Of a stretch of 41,062 nt of DNA, positions 25,028 to 33,709 are shown piece after piece. The stretch is taken from NCBI GenBank assembly GCA_022509125.1, contig JAFLTU010000019.1:1-41062 (forward strand), given 5' to 3'. The position numbers and the translations under genes were made by a program. Positions within the stretch are counted from its first letter, which is position 1; each line of letters begins with the position of its first letter. This stretch comes from Muribaculaceae bacterium. Its GTDB lineage: Bacteria; Bacteroidota; Bacteroidia; Bacteroidales; Muribaculaceae. Under the pieces are notes generated by a model. The model was not told the DNA's origin and searched no databases. It worked only from the letters and a program-made list of their open reading frames with translations.

Positions 25028-25104
25028 TAAAATCTACATGAAAAAACGTTTTAATCTATGGATTTTTTTACTAACTCAATCATTAATAATTAGAAAATTC
25101 TTCC

Positions 25105-25112
25105 TAAATTTG
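25105..25112 (+). promoter_or_regulatory. -7 element for the carboxyltransferase gene
   Basis: TAAATTTG matches the Bacteroidetes -7 consensus exactly. No clear TTTG is found 19-20 bases upstream. The implied leader is about 54 nt. Confidence 0.5.
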
Positions 25113-25172
25113 GAGACTTTAACAGACCTTATCTAAAACCATCACAAAAGACACGAAAAAAGAAAACCAAGT

Positions 25173-27254
25173 ATGGGAAGAACATTGAAAATAAGAGACC
25201 TCACACTTCGCGACGGACAGCAGTCGCTGTTTGCAACGCGAATGAAACAATCGAACATCGACAAACTGTTGCCTCTCTATAAGGATGCCCATTTCTATAT
25301 TATGGAAGTTTGGGGGGGAGCGGTGCCCGATTCAGTGATGCGCTATCTTGGCGAGAGCCCCTGGGATAGACTCCGGGAGTGTTCGAAGGCCATGAAGGGA
25401 ATCTCCTTGCTAAGCGCCCTGTCGAGGGGAAGAAACCTTTTCGGCTATGTGCCTTATCCCGACAGCGTCTTGGAGGGATTCTACCGTGAAGCCATCAAAA
25501 ACGGCCTCAATATCATGAGAATTTTCGATGCTCTCAACGACATCGATAATATCAAGAGCTCAATCAAGATGATCAACGACCTTGGGGGAATCGCCGACAC
25601 AGCCGTCTGCTATACGATCGACCCGAAGGGGACACCTGACGATGAGAAGATATTCACCGACGAATATTTCGTAGACCTTGCCTTGGAGATGGAGAAACTC
25701 GGGGCAAAAATGATTACAGTCAAGGATATGGCGGGATTGGTGAATCCTTCAAGGATTTACACGCTTATGCCCAAACTAAAAGCAGCCTTGAAGGTGCCGG
25801 TGGATTTCCACACCCACTGCACTCCGGGTTATGGTCTTGCCTCTGTTTTGACTGCTATTATCCAGGGTGTAGACATTGTCGACACAAATATTTGGTGGTT
25901 TGGCGGGGGCTCCGCAGCACCGGCAATCGAGCTTGTGGACATTTTCTGTCAAAAACTGGGCATCGAACTCGAGGTTGACATGGCTGCAGTGGCCAAGATC
26001 CGCGAGGCCCTTAAGGAGGCGCGTCTTGCCTTAGGCGAATTCGACCTCAATAAAGACAAATGGCAGAGAGACTTCGAGGAGGCCTATGCAGCTATGCCGA
26101 AGGAGATCGACATGGAATTCGACAGGGCAATCGAGTGTGCGAAAGACAACCGCGAAGAAGAGCTACTCGACGCCTGCCATAAGATCGATGCATATTTCGG
26201 TTTCCCCAAACCGAATGAAATCGTAAAGAATGCTGAAGTGCCGGGAGGAATGTATTCCAATATGGTAGCCAATTTGCGGGCTCTCAATGCCGAAGATGTG
26301 ATAGAAGAGGCTATGGCGCTGATCCCGAAGGTGAGAAGGGATGCCGGCCTTGTGCCCCTTGTGACTCCCACAAGCCAGATTGTAGGTTCTCAGGCAGTCT
26401 CCTTAGCTATGGACCGTCGCAACGGTAAACCCGACTACACCACCAAGAGCAACCAATTTATCTCTCTGGTGAAGGGAGAATATGGCAAGACCCCTGTGGA
26501 AATCGATGCCGAGTTTCGCAAACAGATCACAGGCGACGCAGCCGAGAAGCCCTTCGATGTGGCAGAATATAAAATTCCGGAAAATCCGGTGCTTGAACAA
26601 TACGGTGGAGTGAAACTGGCTCAAAATGAAGAAGAATATCTCCTTTTGGAGCTTCTTCCGACGGTGGCAAAGACCTATCTGACCAACCTTCGAAAGGCCG
26701 AATATGAGGCTTCTGGCCACAAACAGGAGACAACCTCCAAAGCTTCGGCTCAGCCGGAGGCCGCAGATTCAGCAAAAGGAGAAGATTTCCTTGCTCCAAT
26801 GGGAGGAACGATTCTTGAGTTTAAGGTGAAACCGGGACAGGCAGTCAAGGCGGGGGATACGCTTCTTGTCTATGAGGCCATGAAGATGGAAAACAATCTG
26901 GTGGCAGAACGCGATGGCGTTATCGAGGCTTTGCTTCTCAATGACGGCGACGTTATGGCAACCGACCAACCCATCCTGCGTTGGACTGCCGGCGGGAATG
27001 CCACAGCCACTGAATCCAAGCCAGCTCCTCAGGCTCCGGCTCATAAGCCGATGAAGATTGCCCCGATTAAGGTGGAACCCGTGGCCGGCTATGACGAGTC
27101 GAAGGCTCTGCATCCGGTGGAAGGGGGAACAGGCAGAGCTCCGATAAGCCTCAAGAACTATCAGGGCGGAATCTCTCTTCCGGCAGGCACTGACCTCGAC
27201 ATCAGTATCGCTCCCGACGGAACTATCCATATCCATATCTCCAGGAATAAATAA
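25173..27254 (+). CDS. oadA: Biotin-dependent carboxyltransferase, oxaloacetate decarboxylase alpha / pyruvate carboxylase B type
   Basis: This 693-residue protein joins a carboxyltransferase domain (residues about 1-470) to a biotin carrier domain (about 530-606). The first has the family start RTLKIRDLTLRDGQQSLFATRM, the metal-binding His213 and His215 in DFHTHCTPGYG, and the active-site lysine in ITVKDMAG. The second has EAMKMEN with Lys571 as biotin attachment site. It would move CO2 between oxaloacetate and biotin, as the alpha subunit of a sodium-pumping decarboxylase or as pyruvate carboxylase subunit B. No beta or gamma subunit or biotin carboxylase is nearby, so the choice stays open. 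After the biotin domain there is an unusual extension of about 85 residues: a Pro/Ala/Lys linker, then ISLKNYQGGISLPAGTDLDISIAPDGTIHIHISRNK-like strands. Confidence 0.9.
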   Translation: MGRTLKIRDLTLRDGQQSLFATRMKQSNIDKLLPLYKDAHFYIMEVWGGAVPDSVMRYLGESPWDRLRECSKAMKGISLLSALSRGRNLFGYVPYPDSVLEGFYREAIKNGLNIMRIFDALNDIDNIKSSIKMINDLGGIADTAVCYTIDPKGTPDDEKIFTDEYFVDLALEMEKLGAKMITVKDMAGLVNPSRIYTLMPKLKAALKVPVDFHTHCTPGYGLASVLTAIIQGVDIVDTNIWWFGGGSAAPAIELVDIFCQKLGIELEVDMAAVAKIREALKEARLALGEFDLNKDKWQRDFEEAYAAMPKEIDMEFDRAIECAKDNREEELLDACHKIDAYFGFPKPNEIVKNAEVPGGMYSNMVANLRALNAEDVIEEAMALIPKVRRDAGLVPLVTPTSQIVGSQAVSLAMDRRNGKPDYTTKSNQFISLVKGEYGKTPVEIDAEFRKQITGDAAEKPFDVAEYKIPENPVLEQYGGVKLAQNEEEYLLLELLPTVAKTYLTNLRKAEYEASGHKQETTSKASAQPEAADSAKGEDFLAPMGGTILEFKVKPGQAVKAGDTLLVYEAMKMENNLVAERDGVIEALLLNDGDVMATDQPILRWTAGGNATATESKPAPQAPAHKPMKIAPIKVEPVAGYDESKALHPVEGGTGRAPISLKNYQGGISLPAGTDLDISIAPDGTIHIHISRNK

Positions 27255-27276
27255 AATTCCGGAGAGGAAAAAAGGT

Positions 27277-27307
27277 AAAGGAGGCTTCTCATGTGAGAGC
27301 CTCCTTT
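27277..27307. terminator. Bidirectional terminator between the carboxyltransferase gene and trmD
   Basis: AAAGGAGGCT (27277-27286) pairs with AGCCTCCTTT (27298-27307). After one bulged T the stem continues as CTC/GAG around an ATGT loop. It lies between the convergent genes, with an A-rich stretch on the left serving as the T-run for the minus strand. Confidence 0.85.
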
Positions 27308-27366
27308 GTATCGTATGAGGAATCCTGATGTTTCCTCACCTATTTTTTCAAGGAAAACCGAATTTC

Positions 27367-28041
27367 CTAATCCAATAGGTCGGGGCGCAGGCGTTGCGTG
27401 CGCTCAAGGGATTGCTCATGTCGCCATTCCGCTATGCGGGCTTCATGGCCCGAAAGGAGAATGTCGGGCACTTTCCATCCCTTATAGTCGGCAGGTCGAG
27501 TATAGATCGGGGGCGCCAGAAGGTTGTCTTGGAATGAGTCGGATAGGGCCGACTGCTCGTCGCCGATAGCACCGGGCAGCAGCCTTACAATAGCATCGGC
27601 CATGACCATAGCCGGCAATTCTCCGCCGGTCAAGACATAATCCCCGATAGAGATTTCGCGGGTCACCAGGTGCTCACGAATCCTATAATCCACACCCTTG
27701 TAGTGGCCGCATAGGATTATGATGTTTTCCATCATCGACATGCAGTTGGCTATCCTCTGATTGAAAGTCTCGCCATCGGGAGATGTGAAAATGATCTCGT
27801 CATAATCTCGTTGAGCCTTGAGGGAGGAGATGCAGCGGTCAACCGGTTCGATCTTCATCACCATTCCGGCCTCGCCGCCGAAAGGATAGTCGTCTACTTT
27901 TCGATAGGCATCGTCGGTGAAGTCGCGAAGGTTATGGACAACAAGTTGCGCCAGCCCATTATTTTGAGCCCGTTTCAGGATGGAACATCCTAAAACGGAC
28001 TCAAACATTTCGGGCAAGACGGTAATAAAGTCTATGCGCAC
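27367..28041 (-). CDS. trmD: tRNA (guanine-37-N1)-methyltransferase TrmD
   Basis: This 224-residue protein is TrmD, which methylates G37 next to the anticodon of tRNAs reading CNN and some other codons and so prevents frameshifting. It shows the N-terminus [14 protein letters not shown], the [15 protein letters not shown] element, the trefoil-knot SAM-binding segment ([32 protein letters not shown]), and the C-terminal [24 protein letters not shown] tRNA-binding motif. In many bacteria trmD sits with rpsP, rimM and rplS. Here it stands apart, 24 bp downstream of the inositol-phosphate synthase gene, and is probably transcribed from that promoter. Confidence 0.97.
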   Translation of the reverse strand: MRIDFITVLPEMFESVLGCSILKRAQNNGLAQLVVHNLRDFTDDAYRKVDDYPFGGEAGMVMKIEPVDRCISSLKAQRDYDEIIFTSPDGETFNQRIANCMSMMENIIILCGHYKGVDYRIREHLVTREISIGDYVLTGGELPAMVMADAIVRLLPGAIGDEQSALSDSFQDNLLAPPIYTRPADYKGWKVPDILLSGHEARIAEWRHEQSLERTQRLRPDLLD

Positions 28042-28065
28042 GTTATAAATTGATAGATTGTCTTA

Positions 28066-29373
28066 TTAGTCGATGAGCTCGTCGGCTTTGTAACCGCCCA
28101 TAACACGGATAGCGTTCTTGAGCATGACGTATTGTTGGAAGAGGTTGTTGACAGGCACCTCGTCTTTAGTGTAGTCGTGCATCGGGCTCTTGAGGAAGAA
28201 GCTGAGGAACCTTTGGATTCCATATCTTCCGGCTCTTTGAGCGACGTCGCTGAGGAGCACGAGGTCGAGACAAAGGGGAGCGGCAAGGATTGAGTCGCGG
28301 CAGAGGAAGTTGATCTTGATCTGCATCGGGTAGCCCATCCATCCGAAGATGTCGATATTGTCCCATCCCTCTTTGTTGTCGTTGCGCGGGGGATAATAGT
28401 TGATACGCACTTTATGGAAATAGTCGCTATAGAGGTCGGGCTGGTTTTCCGGCACGAGGATGCTCTCAAGGGTTGACAGCTTGCTGACCTCTTTTGTGCG
28501 GAAGTTGGCAGGCTCGTCGAGCACGAGACCGTCGCGGTTGCCAAGTATATTGGTGGAGAACCATCCGGCAAGACCGAGGCAACGAACGCCGATTATAGGA
28601 GCGAAACCGGATTTCACGAGGGTCTGACCTGTCTTGAAGTCTTTACCGGCGATGGGCACTCTCATCTTCTCAGCGAATTCCCACATTGCAGGAATATCGA
28701 CAGTGGTGTTGGGTGCACCCATTATGAATGGGCAACCCTCGGCGATGGCTGCATAAGCATAACACATCGAAGGAGCGATATGCTCTTTGTCGTCGGCCTT
28801 CATAGCCTTTTCAAGCGCGTCGAGACTCATGTGGACAGTCTCGTCAACCGGCACATACACCTCTGTTGAGGCAGCCCAAAGCACAACAATTCGGTCAACA
28901 CCCTTTTCTTTCTTGAAGTTACGGATGTCTTCACGGATCTGCTCGGTCATGTCCCAGCGGTCTTTCACCTTCTTGACATTGTCGCCATCGAGACGTTTTG
29001 CATAGTTTTTGTCGAAAGCTGCCTTCATAGGCTTGATGGCCTCAAGCTCCTCCTTTACGGGAAGGATGTCTTTAGCCTTAAGCACCTCGGCATTGACAGC
29101 GGATTCGAAAGCGTTTGCAGGATAAACGTCCCAAGCGCCAAACACGATGTCGTCGAGAGTTGCAAGAGGGATGATATCTTTATATTTGAGATATTTCTTT
29201 TGGTCGCCTTCGCCTACTCTGATTTTATCATATTGAGTCATAGAGCCAACGGGTTTAGCGAGACCCTTGCGGGCCATAAGAACGCCGGTCATGAAAGTGG
29301 ATGTAACAGCGCCGAGTCCCACAACGAGAACGCCGAGTTTACCCTTGGCCGGTTGAGCCTTTTGATTTTCCAT
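28066..29373 (-). CDS. ino1: myo-Inositol-1-phosphate synthase
   Basis: This 435-residue protein is the bacterial form of inositol-3-phosphate synthase, which cyclises glucose-6-phosphate to inositol phosphate using NAD. The NAD-binding GLGAVTSTFM loop lies near residue 20. Later conserved segments include VVLWAASTEVY, NTTVDIPAMWEFAEK, GKDFKTGQT, and the catalytic-region lysines around MQIKINFLCRDSILAAPLCLDLV. In gut Bacteroidetes this enzyme feeds phosphatidylinositol and inositol sphingolipid synthesis. Here none of the usual partner genes (CDP-alcohol phosphatidyltransferase, phosphatase) is adjacent; trmD follows instead. The gene has a consensus promoter about 70-100 bp upstream. Confidence 0.95.
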   Translation of the reverse strand: MENQKAQPAKGKLGVLVVGLGAVTSTFMTGVLMARKGLAKPVGSMTQYDKIRVGEGDQKKYLKYKDIIPLATLDDIVFGAWDVYPANAFESAVNAEVLKAKDILPVKEELEAIKPMKAAFDKNYAKRLDGDNVKKVKDRWDMTEQIREDIRNFKKEKGVDRIVVLWAASTEVYVPVDETVHMSLDALEKAMKADDKEHIAPSMCYAYAAIAEGCPFIMGAPNTTVDIPAMWEFAEKMRVPIAGKDFKTGQTLVKSGFAPIIGVRCLGLAGWFSTNILGNRDGLVLDEPANFRTKEVSKLSTLESILVPENQPDLYSDYFHKVRINYYPPRNDNKEGWDNIDIFGWMGYPMQIKINFLCRDSILAAPLCLDLVLLSDVAQRAGRYGIQRFLSFFLKSPMHDYTKDEVPVNNLFQQYVMLKNAIRVMGGYKADELID

Positions 29374-29440
29374 AGCTTTTATGCTTGTGTAAGTTTAGTT
29401 AGTCGATTTCAATTTTCGGCTTTTGGCCTAATTTGCGAGG

Positions 29441-29471
29441 CAAAATTAATAGCAAAATCAGAAACTACAAA
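29441..29471 (-). promoter_or_regulatory. Promoter of the inositol-phosphate synthase/trmD unit
   Basis: On the minus strand TTTG (29471-29468), a 19-base spacer and TAATTTTG (29448-29441) make a perfect Bacteroidetes primary promoter. Transcription would start near 29434, giving a leader of about 60 nt. Confidence 0.8.
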
Positions 29472-29602
29472 CAAAATAGGGGTAAAATCCACCCTTCAAT
29501 TTATTAAAAATAACTAAAGGACTCTCTTTATAGTTAAAATTATCTAAATAAATTGTAAAATTAAATAAAAATATTAAAATAGATTAATAGGGCATTTGCG
29601 AG

Positions 29603-30481
29603 TTAAGGCCTTAGTTTAAGTCGAGTTCCCGGTCTGTCTTTAGCTTTCTTATTGAGTTTCTTGAGATAGGAGAGTTTCATCCCATAGCGTTGGGATATGC
29701 TCCTCATGTCTTCATCCTCACCGATGGTGGCCATGGAGACTCCATCCGGCGCCTCCTCTTTTTTCGGTTCAAGATAAATTTCCTCCCATTCCTTAATAGT
29801 GGTAGACTTTTCGGCATCGTTATATTCGCGCAATTTCTTCTCTTTTATATGGAGTTCCTTGGCAATTGAGGCATAGGTGTCGCCCGGAAGGGCCACGACA
29901 TAATGCAGACCGCGGCTTTTGCGAATAGGATGAGTGGAAGATAGAGTCTCACGGATAAAGGCGGCAATTTCATCGTTGAATTCTCCGCCGAGGTCGTAAC
30001 CGTAGAGGCCATACCGTTCGATAATGGCCACGAGGCGAGCCGCATAATTGGGATCGGTGGCATAACCGCATCTGCTCAGCCCCTCGGCCCATCCCTGATA
30101 GTCGGTGGGCTCCAGTTGAAACAGGGATTTGTATCTGTCGCGCAAAAGAAAGCGGGAATGATCGCGATAACTTTCGCTCGCATCTCCATAGACTCGGAAA
30201 CACTCATTTGGAGCGTCGTCGTTTCTAAGCATGGTCTCCCCTTTCCATTCCTTATGACACTTGATTCCGAAATGGTTGTTGCCCTTGGTGGCGAGGGTGC
30301 TGCGTCCGGCTCCGCTTTCCAGAAGCCCCTGGGCTAGAGTGATGGAGGCGGGAATTCCATATTGCTCCATCTGCTCGCGTGCCATTCCATTGTAGATGGC
30401 TATATATTCTTCATAGGCATCCCCTCTGGCTCCGATCATGCAGCCTGAAATAAATATAAAAAGGATAAGAAATCTTTTCAT
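29603..30481 (-). CDS. Exported glucosaminidase with LysM repeats (FlgJ/GH73-like)
   Basis: This 292-residue protein is a peptidoglycan hydrolase. Its N-terminus is a signal peptide with a good lipobox ISGC (Cys14), so it may be an outer-membrane lipoprotein. The glucosaminidase domain (about 23-165) carries IPASITLAQGLLESGAG with the catalytic Glu55, followed by NNHFGIKCHKEWKG and FRVYGDASESYRDHSRFL. Two LysM-type segments follow (HYVVALPGDTYASIAKEL at about 192 and EDEDMRSISQRYGMKLSYLKKLN at about 250), which would bind the glycan strand. It is divergent from the sirtuin gene and appears to be a single-gene unit. Confidence 0.93.
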   Translation of the reverse strand: MKRFLILFIFISGCMIGARGDAYEEYIAIYNGMAREQMEQYGIPASITLAQGLLESGAGRSTLATKGNNHFGIKCHKEWKGETMLRNDDAPNECFRVYGDASESYRDHSRFLLRDRYKSLFQLEPTDYQGWAEGLSRCGYATDPNYAARLVAIIERYGLYGYDLGGEFNDEIAAFIRETLSSTHPIRKSRGLHYVVALPGDTYASIAKELHIKEKKLREYNDAEKSTTIKEWEEIYLEPKKEEAPDGVSMATIGEDEDMRSISQRYGMKLSYLKKLNKKAKDRPGTRLKLRP

Positions 30482-30498
30482 CTAAGGGAAATATAGAG

Positions 30499-30506
30499 CA
30501 AAATTA
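30499..30506 (-). promoter_or_regulatory. -7 element for the glucosaminidase gene
   Basis: The minus strand reads TAATTTTG, an exact -7 match, about 18 bp from the start codon. TTTG boxes occur 14 and 22 bases upstream, neither at the ideal spacing. Confidence 0.5.
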
Positions 30507-30623
30507 CACAATGTCAACAACAAATGGACAAAAAAATTAATGCACATTTTCATTTTTAAGTGCATTTTTTATAAAACGAACGTTTTTCTGTTTTATATTC
30601 GCTAAAAATAAATTGAGGGAATT

Positions 30624-31346
30624 ATGTCAAAGCCAAAATTAGTGATATCATCAGGAGCCGGCATCAGTGCCGAGAGTGGAATTTCCACCTTTCGCGACGC
30701 GGGAGGTCTTTGGGAAAACTATCCTGTCATGGAGGTTTGCTCGGCCGATGGATTTGCAAGAAATCCGAGGCTTGTGCATGACTTCTATAATGCCAGGCGC
30801 AAAGACTTGGTAGGCAAGGAGCCTAACGCGGCTCATAAGATTTTGGCTCAACTTGAGGAATATTTCGATGTCTACGTAATAACCCAGAATGTAGACGACC
30901 TCCATGAGAGGGCCGGGTCCTCGAAGATCCTACATCTCCATGGGGAATTGATGAAAATGCGTTCGATCGCCCATCCCGACTATGTTGAGAGTCTTGACAT
31001 GGAACATTTGGAAACGAGTCCGGAGACTCTGGGCAAGAACGGAGACTTGATGCGTCCTCACATTGTCTTTTTTCAGGAGACAGTGCCCAATATGGAGCTG
31101 GCGCAGGAATGGGTTAATGAGGCAGACATTTTTGTGGTGATCGGCACCTCGCTCAATGTCTATCCGGCAGCCGGCTTGTTGCACAGCGTGCGACCCGGGG
31201 TGCCCATTTTCTATATCGATCCCAATCCTGCCAACATAGCAATCGACTCTCCGAAGGTGACAGTCATCAAGGCCAAAGCCACCGAAGGGCTCAAGATCCT
31301 TCAAGAAATTTTAATGAAAGCAATAGAAAACACACAACAACCTTAA
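30624..31346 (+). CDS. cobB: Sirtuin, NAD-dependent protein deacylase (CobB/SIRT5-like)
   Basis: This 240-residue protein is a Sir2-family deacylase that removes acyl groups from protein lysines using NAD. It has GAGISAESGISTFRDAGGLW, QNVDDLHERAG (88-98), the catalytic His106 in HLHGEL, and the NAD pocket motifs GTSLNVYPAAGL and YIDPNP. Tyr55 and Arg58 (FYNAR) fit the Y-x-x-R pair of desuccinylase or demalonylase sirtuins. The zinc-binding cysteines are absent: the only cysteine I see is Cys39. In place of the usual HIVWFGE it reads HIVFFQE. The next genes encode a 2-oxoacid oxidoreductase, which makes acyl-CoAs, but a link is only inference. Confidence 0.93.
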   Translation: MSKPKLVISSGAGISAESGISTFRDAGGLWENYPVMEVCSADGFARNPRLVHDFYNARRKDLVGKEPNAAHKILAQLEEYFDVYVITQNVDDLHERAGSSKILHLHGELMKMRSIAHPDYVESLDMEHLETSPETLGKNGDLMRPHIVFFQETVPNMELAQEWVNEADIFVVIGTSLNVYPAAGLLHSVRPGVPIFYIDPNPANIAIDSPKVTVIKAKATEGLKILQEILMKAIENTQQP

Positions 31347-31351
31347 GAGCC

Positions 31352-31394
31352 CTTCCCTGATTATTATCGAGGATTATTATCGAGGTAGGGGAAG
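31352..31394. repeat. 13-bp direct repeat within a weak hairpin
   Basis: GATTATTATCGAG occurs twice back to back (31359-31371 and 31372-31384). CTTCCC (31352-31357) and GGGAAG (31389-31394) flank the pair and can pair with each other. It lies between the sirtuin gene and the oxidoreductase operon; a weak terminator or a regulatory site is possible. Confidence 0.6.
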
Positions 31395-31434
31395 CCGGCT
31401 TTAAATCTAACACATTGAAAAACATAAAATAGTT

Positions 31435-31698
31435 ATGGCAAAAGTAAGAGGAGCAATCACGGTGAATATCGACCGTTGCAAGGGATGCAACCTATGCGTG
31501 GTGGCCTGTCCTACAGACACTTTGTCGCTTCAGCCCAATGAGGTGAACGACCGGGGCTATCATTTCGCCTACATGAGTCAGCCGGATAACTGCACCGGTT
31601 GCGCATCTTGTGCGTGGGTCTGTCCGGATGCTTGCATAGAGGTTTACCGGGTGAAGGTGGAAGAGGAAAAACCTGAAGCCCGAAATGCCATGGTATGA
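31435..31698 (+). CDS. 2-Oxoacid:ferredoxin oxidoreductase delta subunit (2x[4Fe-4S] ferredoxin)
   Basis: This 87-residue protein is a dicluster ferredoxin-like subunit. It has CKGCNLCVVACP and CTGCASCAWVCPDAC, the two Cys-x2-Cys-x2-Cys-x3-Cys-Pro motifs that hold [4Fe-4S] clusters. It passes electrons from the thiamine diphosphate site of the oxidoreductase to external ferredoxin. It is the first of four genes in the order delta, alpha, beta, gamma, spaced by 79, 68 and 19 bp, all on the plus strand and ended by one terminator. Confidence 0.93.
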   Translation: MAKVRGAITVNIDRCKGCNLCVVACPTDTLSLQPNEVNDRGYHFAYMSQPDNCTGCASCAWVCPDACIEVYRVKVEEEKPEARNAMV

Positions 31699-31777
31699 GG
31701 CATGCCATTCCGGCGATAAAAAACAGACCTTCTCATAAGAGATAAACCATGAAAAACAGATTGAATTACATTGAAAT

Positions 31778-32860
31778 ATGAAAGAAGAAGTGACCCTGAT
31801 GAAGGGTAATGAAGCGGTGGCGATCGCCGCGATAAGATATGGGTGTGACGGCTATTTCGGATATCCGATCACTCCCCAGAGCGAAGTGCTTGAGACATTG
31901 GAGGCCGAGATGCCCTGGGAAACCACCGGCATGGTTGTTTTGCAAGCCGAATCGGAGGTTGCGGCAATCAATATGGTCTACGGAGGAGCCGCTACGGGGA
32001 AGGCAGTGATGACCTCCTCATCGTCTCCCGGCATAAGTCTTAAGCAGGAGGGTATCTCCTACATAGCGGCCGCTATGCTTCCGGCCTTGATCCTAAACGT
32101 GATGAGAGGGGGTCCGGGATTAGGAACTATCCAACCCTCTCAGGCCGACTATTTCCAGGCCACAAAAGGAGGTGGACATGGCGACTACCACTTAATTGTG
32201 CTTGCACCGGCCTCGGTGCAGGAAATGGTGGATTTTGTAGGCCTTGGGTTCGACCTTTCCTTCAAATACCTGACCCCTGCCATGATTCTTGCCGACGGTA
32301 TAGTAGGCCAAATGATGGAAAAGGTGGTGCTTCCTCCCCAGCGTCCGCGGCGCACTGACGAGGAGGTGAAGGCACAGTGTCCCTGGGCTGCAACGGGGCG
32401 AACCGGCATGCGAGAGCGCAATGTGGTGACCTCATTGGAAATGGATCCGGCAAGAATGGAAGTAAATAATCATAAACTTCAGGCTGTCTATAAAGAGATT
32501 GAAAAGAACGAGTGTCGCTGGGAAGAGAAAAATGTAGAGGATGCCGATTATCTGATTGTTGCATTCGGTTCCGTGGCTCGTATATGTGAAAAAGCCGCTG
32601 AGATTGCCGCCGAAAAGGGAATAAAGGTAGGGCTTTTGCGGCCCATCACCCTCTGGCCCTTCCCGAAAGATGCAGTGGAGAAGGCGGCTCAGGGTAAAAA
32701 GGGTATACTTGTGGTGGAACTCAATGCCGGCCAAATGATAGAAGATGTCAGGCTCGCTACTCACGACCGTCTGCCCGTGGAGCATTTCGGACGTCTCGGC
32801 GGAATCATCCCCTCTCCCTCTGAGATTGTGGATGCTCTCGAAGAAAAATTCAAAGCCTGA
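31778..32860 (+). CDS. vorB: 2-Oxoacid:ferredoxin oxidoreductase alpha subunit (VorB type)
   Basis: This 360-residue subunit carries the pyrimidine-binding and CoA-side domains of a thiamine-dependent 2-oxoacid:ferredoxin oxidoreductase. It shows LMKGNEAVAIAAIRYGCDGYFGYPITPQSEV at the start, the SSSSPGISLKQEGISYIAAAMLP loop, RGGPGLGTIQPSQADYFQATKGGGHGDY, and a C-terminal transketolase-like domain ending GRLGGIIPSPSEIVDALEE. Length and motifs fit the 2-ketoisovalerate (VorB) subfamily better than the longer 2-oxoglutarate KorA with a fused gamma domain. Such enzymes interconvert branched 2-oxoacids and acyl-CoAs, which supply primers for iso-branched fatty acids. The exact substrate is not provable from sequence. 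Confidence 0.92.
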   Translation: MKEEVTLMKGNEAVAIAAIRYGCDGYFGYPITPQSEVLETLEAEMPWETTGMVVLQAESEVAAINMVYGGAATGKAVMTSSSSPGISLKQEGISYIAAAMLPALILNVMRGGPGLGTIQPSQADYFQATKGGGHGDYHLIVLAPASVQEMVDFVGLGFDLSFKYLTPAMILADGIVGQMMEKVVLPPQRPRRTDEEVKAQCPWAATGRTGMRERNVVTSLEMDPARMEVNNHKLQAVYKEIEKNECRWEEKNVEDADYLIVAFGSVARICEKAAEIAAEKGIKVGLLRPITLWPFPKDAVEKAAQGKKGILVVELNAGQMIEDVRLATHDRLPVEHFGRLGGIIPSPSEIVDALEEKFKA

Positions 32861-32928
32861 AGAAAGTTTATCCGACCGGAAAGAATAAGATACTGATACC
32901 AACGAAAAACGCCAAAAAACGAATTGCG

Positions 32929-33690
32929 ATGAAAATCGAAGAAATAATAAAAGAGGAAAATAAAGTCTATTCAGCGCCTCGACTTCTTGACGAGACCGAC
33001 ATGCACTATTGTCCGGGCTGCAGCCATGGGGTTGTGCATAAGCTCGTGGCTGAGGTGCTCGACGAGATGGGACTGACGGAGATCACCGTAGGAGTATCCC
33101 CGGTGGGTTGTGCTGTCTTTGCCTATAATTATATCAATGTCGACTGGGTTGAGGCAGCCCATGGGAGAGCTCCTGCAGTAGCCACGGCTGTCAAAAGACT
33201 CTGGCCCAATAATGTGGTCTTCACGTATCAGGGCGACGGAGATATGGCAGCTATCGGCACAGCCGAAAGTATCCATGCGGCTAACCGCGGGGAAAATATA
33301 GTCATGATTTTCGTGAACAACGCCATCTATGGTATGACAGGTGGCCAGATGGCTCCCACCACCCTCTTGGGGCAAAAGACCTCGACGACTCCCTACGGCC
33401 GTAGGGTAGACCTCAACGGGCATCCCCTTGAAATCACGGAGCTGATGAAACTTCTTGACGGCACCTGCTACGTCACGCGTCAAGCCGTGCATACCCCGGC
33501 AGCTGTCAGGAAAACCAAGGCTGCCTTGAAGAAGGCTTTCCAGAACTCTATTGATAAGAAGGGGACATCCGTGGTGGAAGTGGTCTCCACGTGCAATTCC
33601 GGATGGAAACTTTCGCCGGAAAAAGCCAATCAATGGATGGTTGACAATATGTTTCCCAAATATCCTTTGGGCGATCTCAAAAACCTCTAA
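32929..33690 (+). CDS. 2-Oxoacid:ferredoxin oxidoreductase beta subunit (TPP-binding)
   Basis: This 253-residue subunit binds thiamine diphosphate. It has the YCPGCSHGVVHKL start, GVSPVGCAVFAY, the AHGRAPAVATAVKR stretch, and the diphosphate/Mg motif GDGDMAAIGTAESIHAANRGENI ... NNAIYGMTGGQMAPTT typical of the family. It works with the alpha, gamma and delta subunits of the same operon. Only a short C-terminal region follows (GTSVVEVVSTCNSGWKLSPEKANQWM), as usual. The ATG at 32929 fits the family start. Confidence 0.94.
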   Translation: MKIEEIIKEENKVYSAPRLLDETDMHYCPGCSHGVVHKLVAEVLDEMGLTEITVGVSPVGCAVFAYNYINVDWVEAAHGRAPAVATAVKRLWPNNVVFTYQGDGDMAAIGTAESIHAANRGENIVMIFVNNAIYGMTGGQMAPTTLLGQKTSTTPYGRRVDLNGHPLEITELMKLLDGTCYVTRQAVHTPAAVRKTKAALKKAFQNSIDKKGTSVVEVVSTCNSGWKLSPEKANQWMVDNMFPKYPLGDLKNL

Positions 33691-33709
33691 AAATTAACGT
33701 CGAAAAAAA

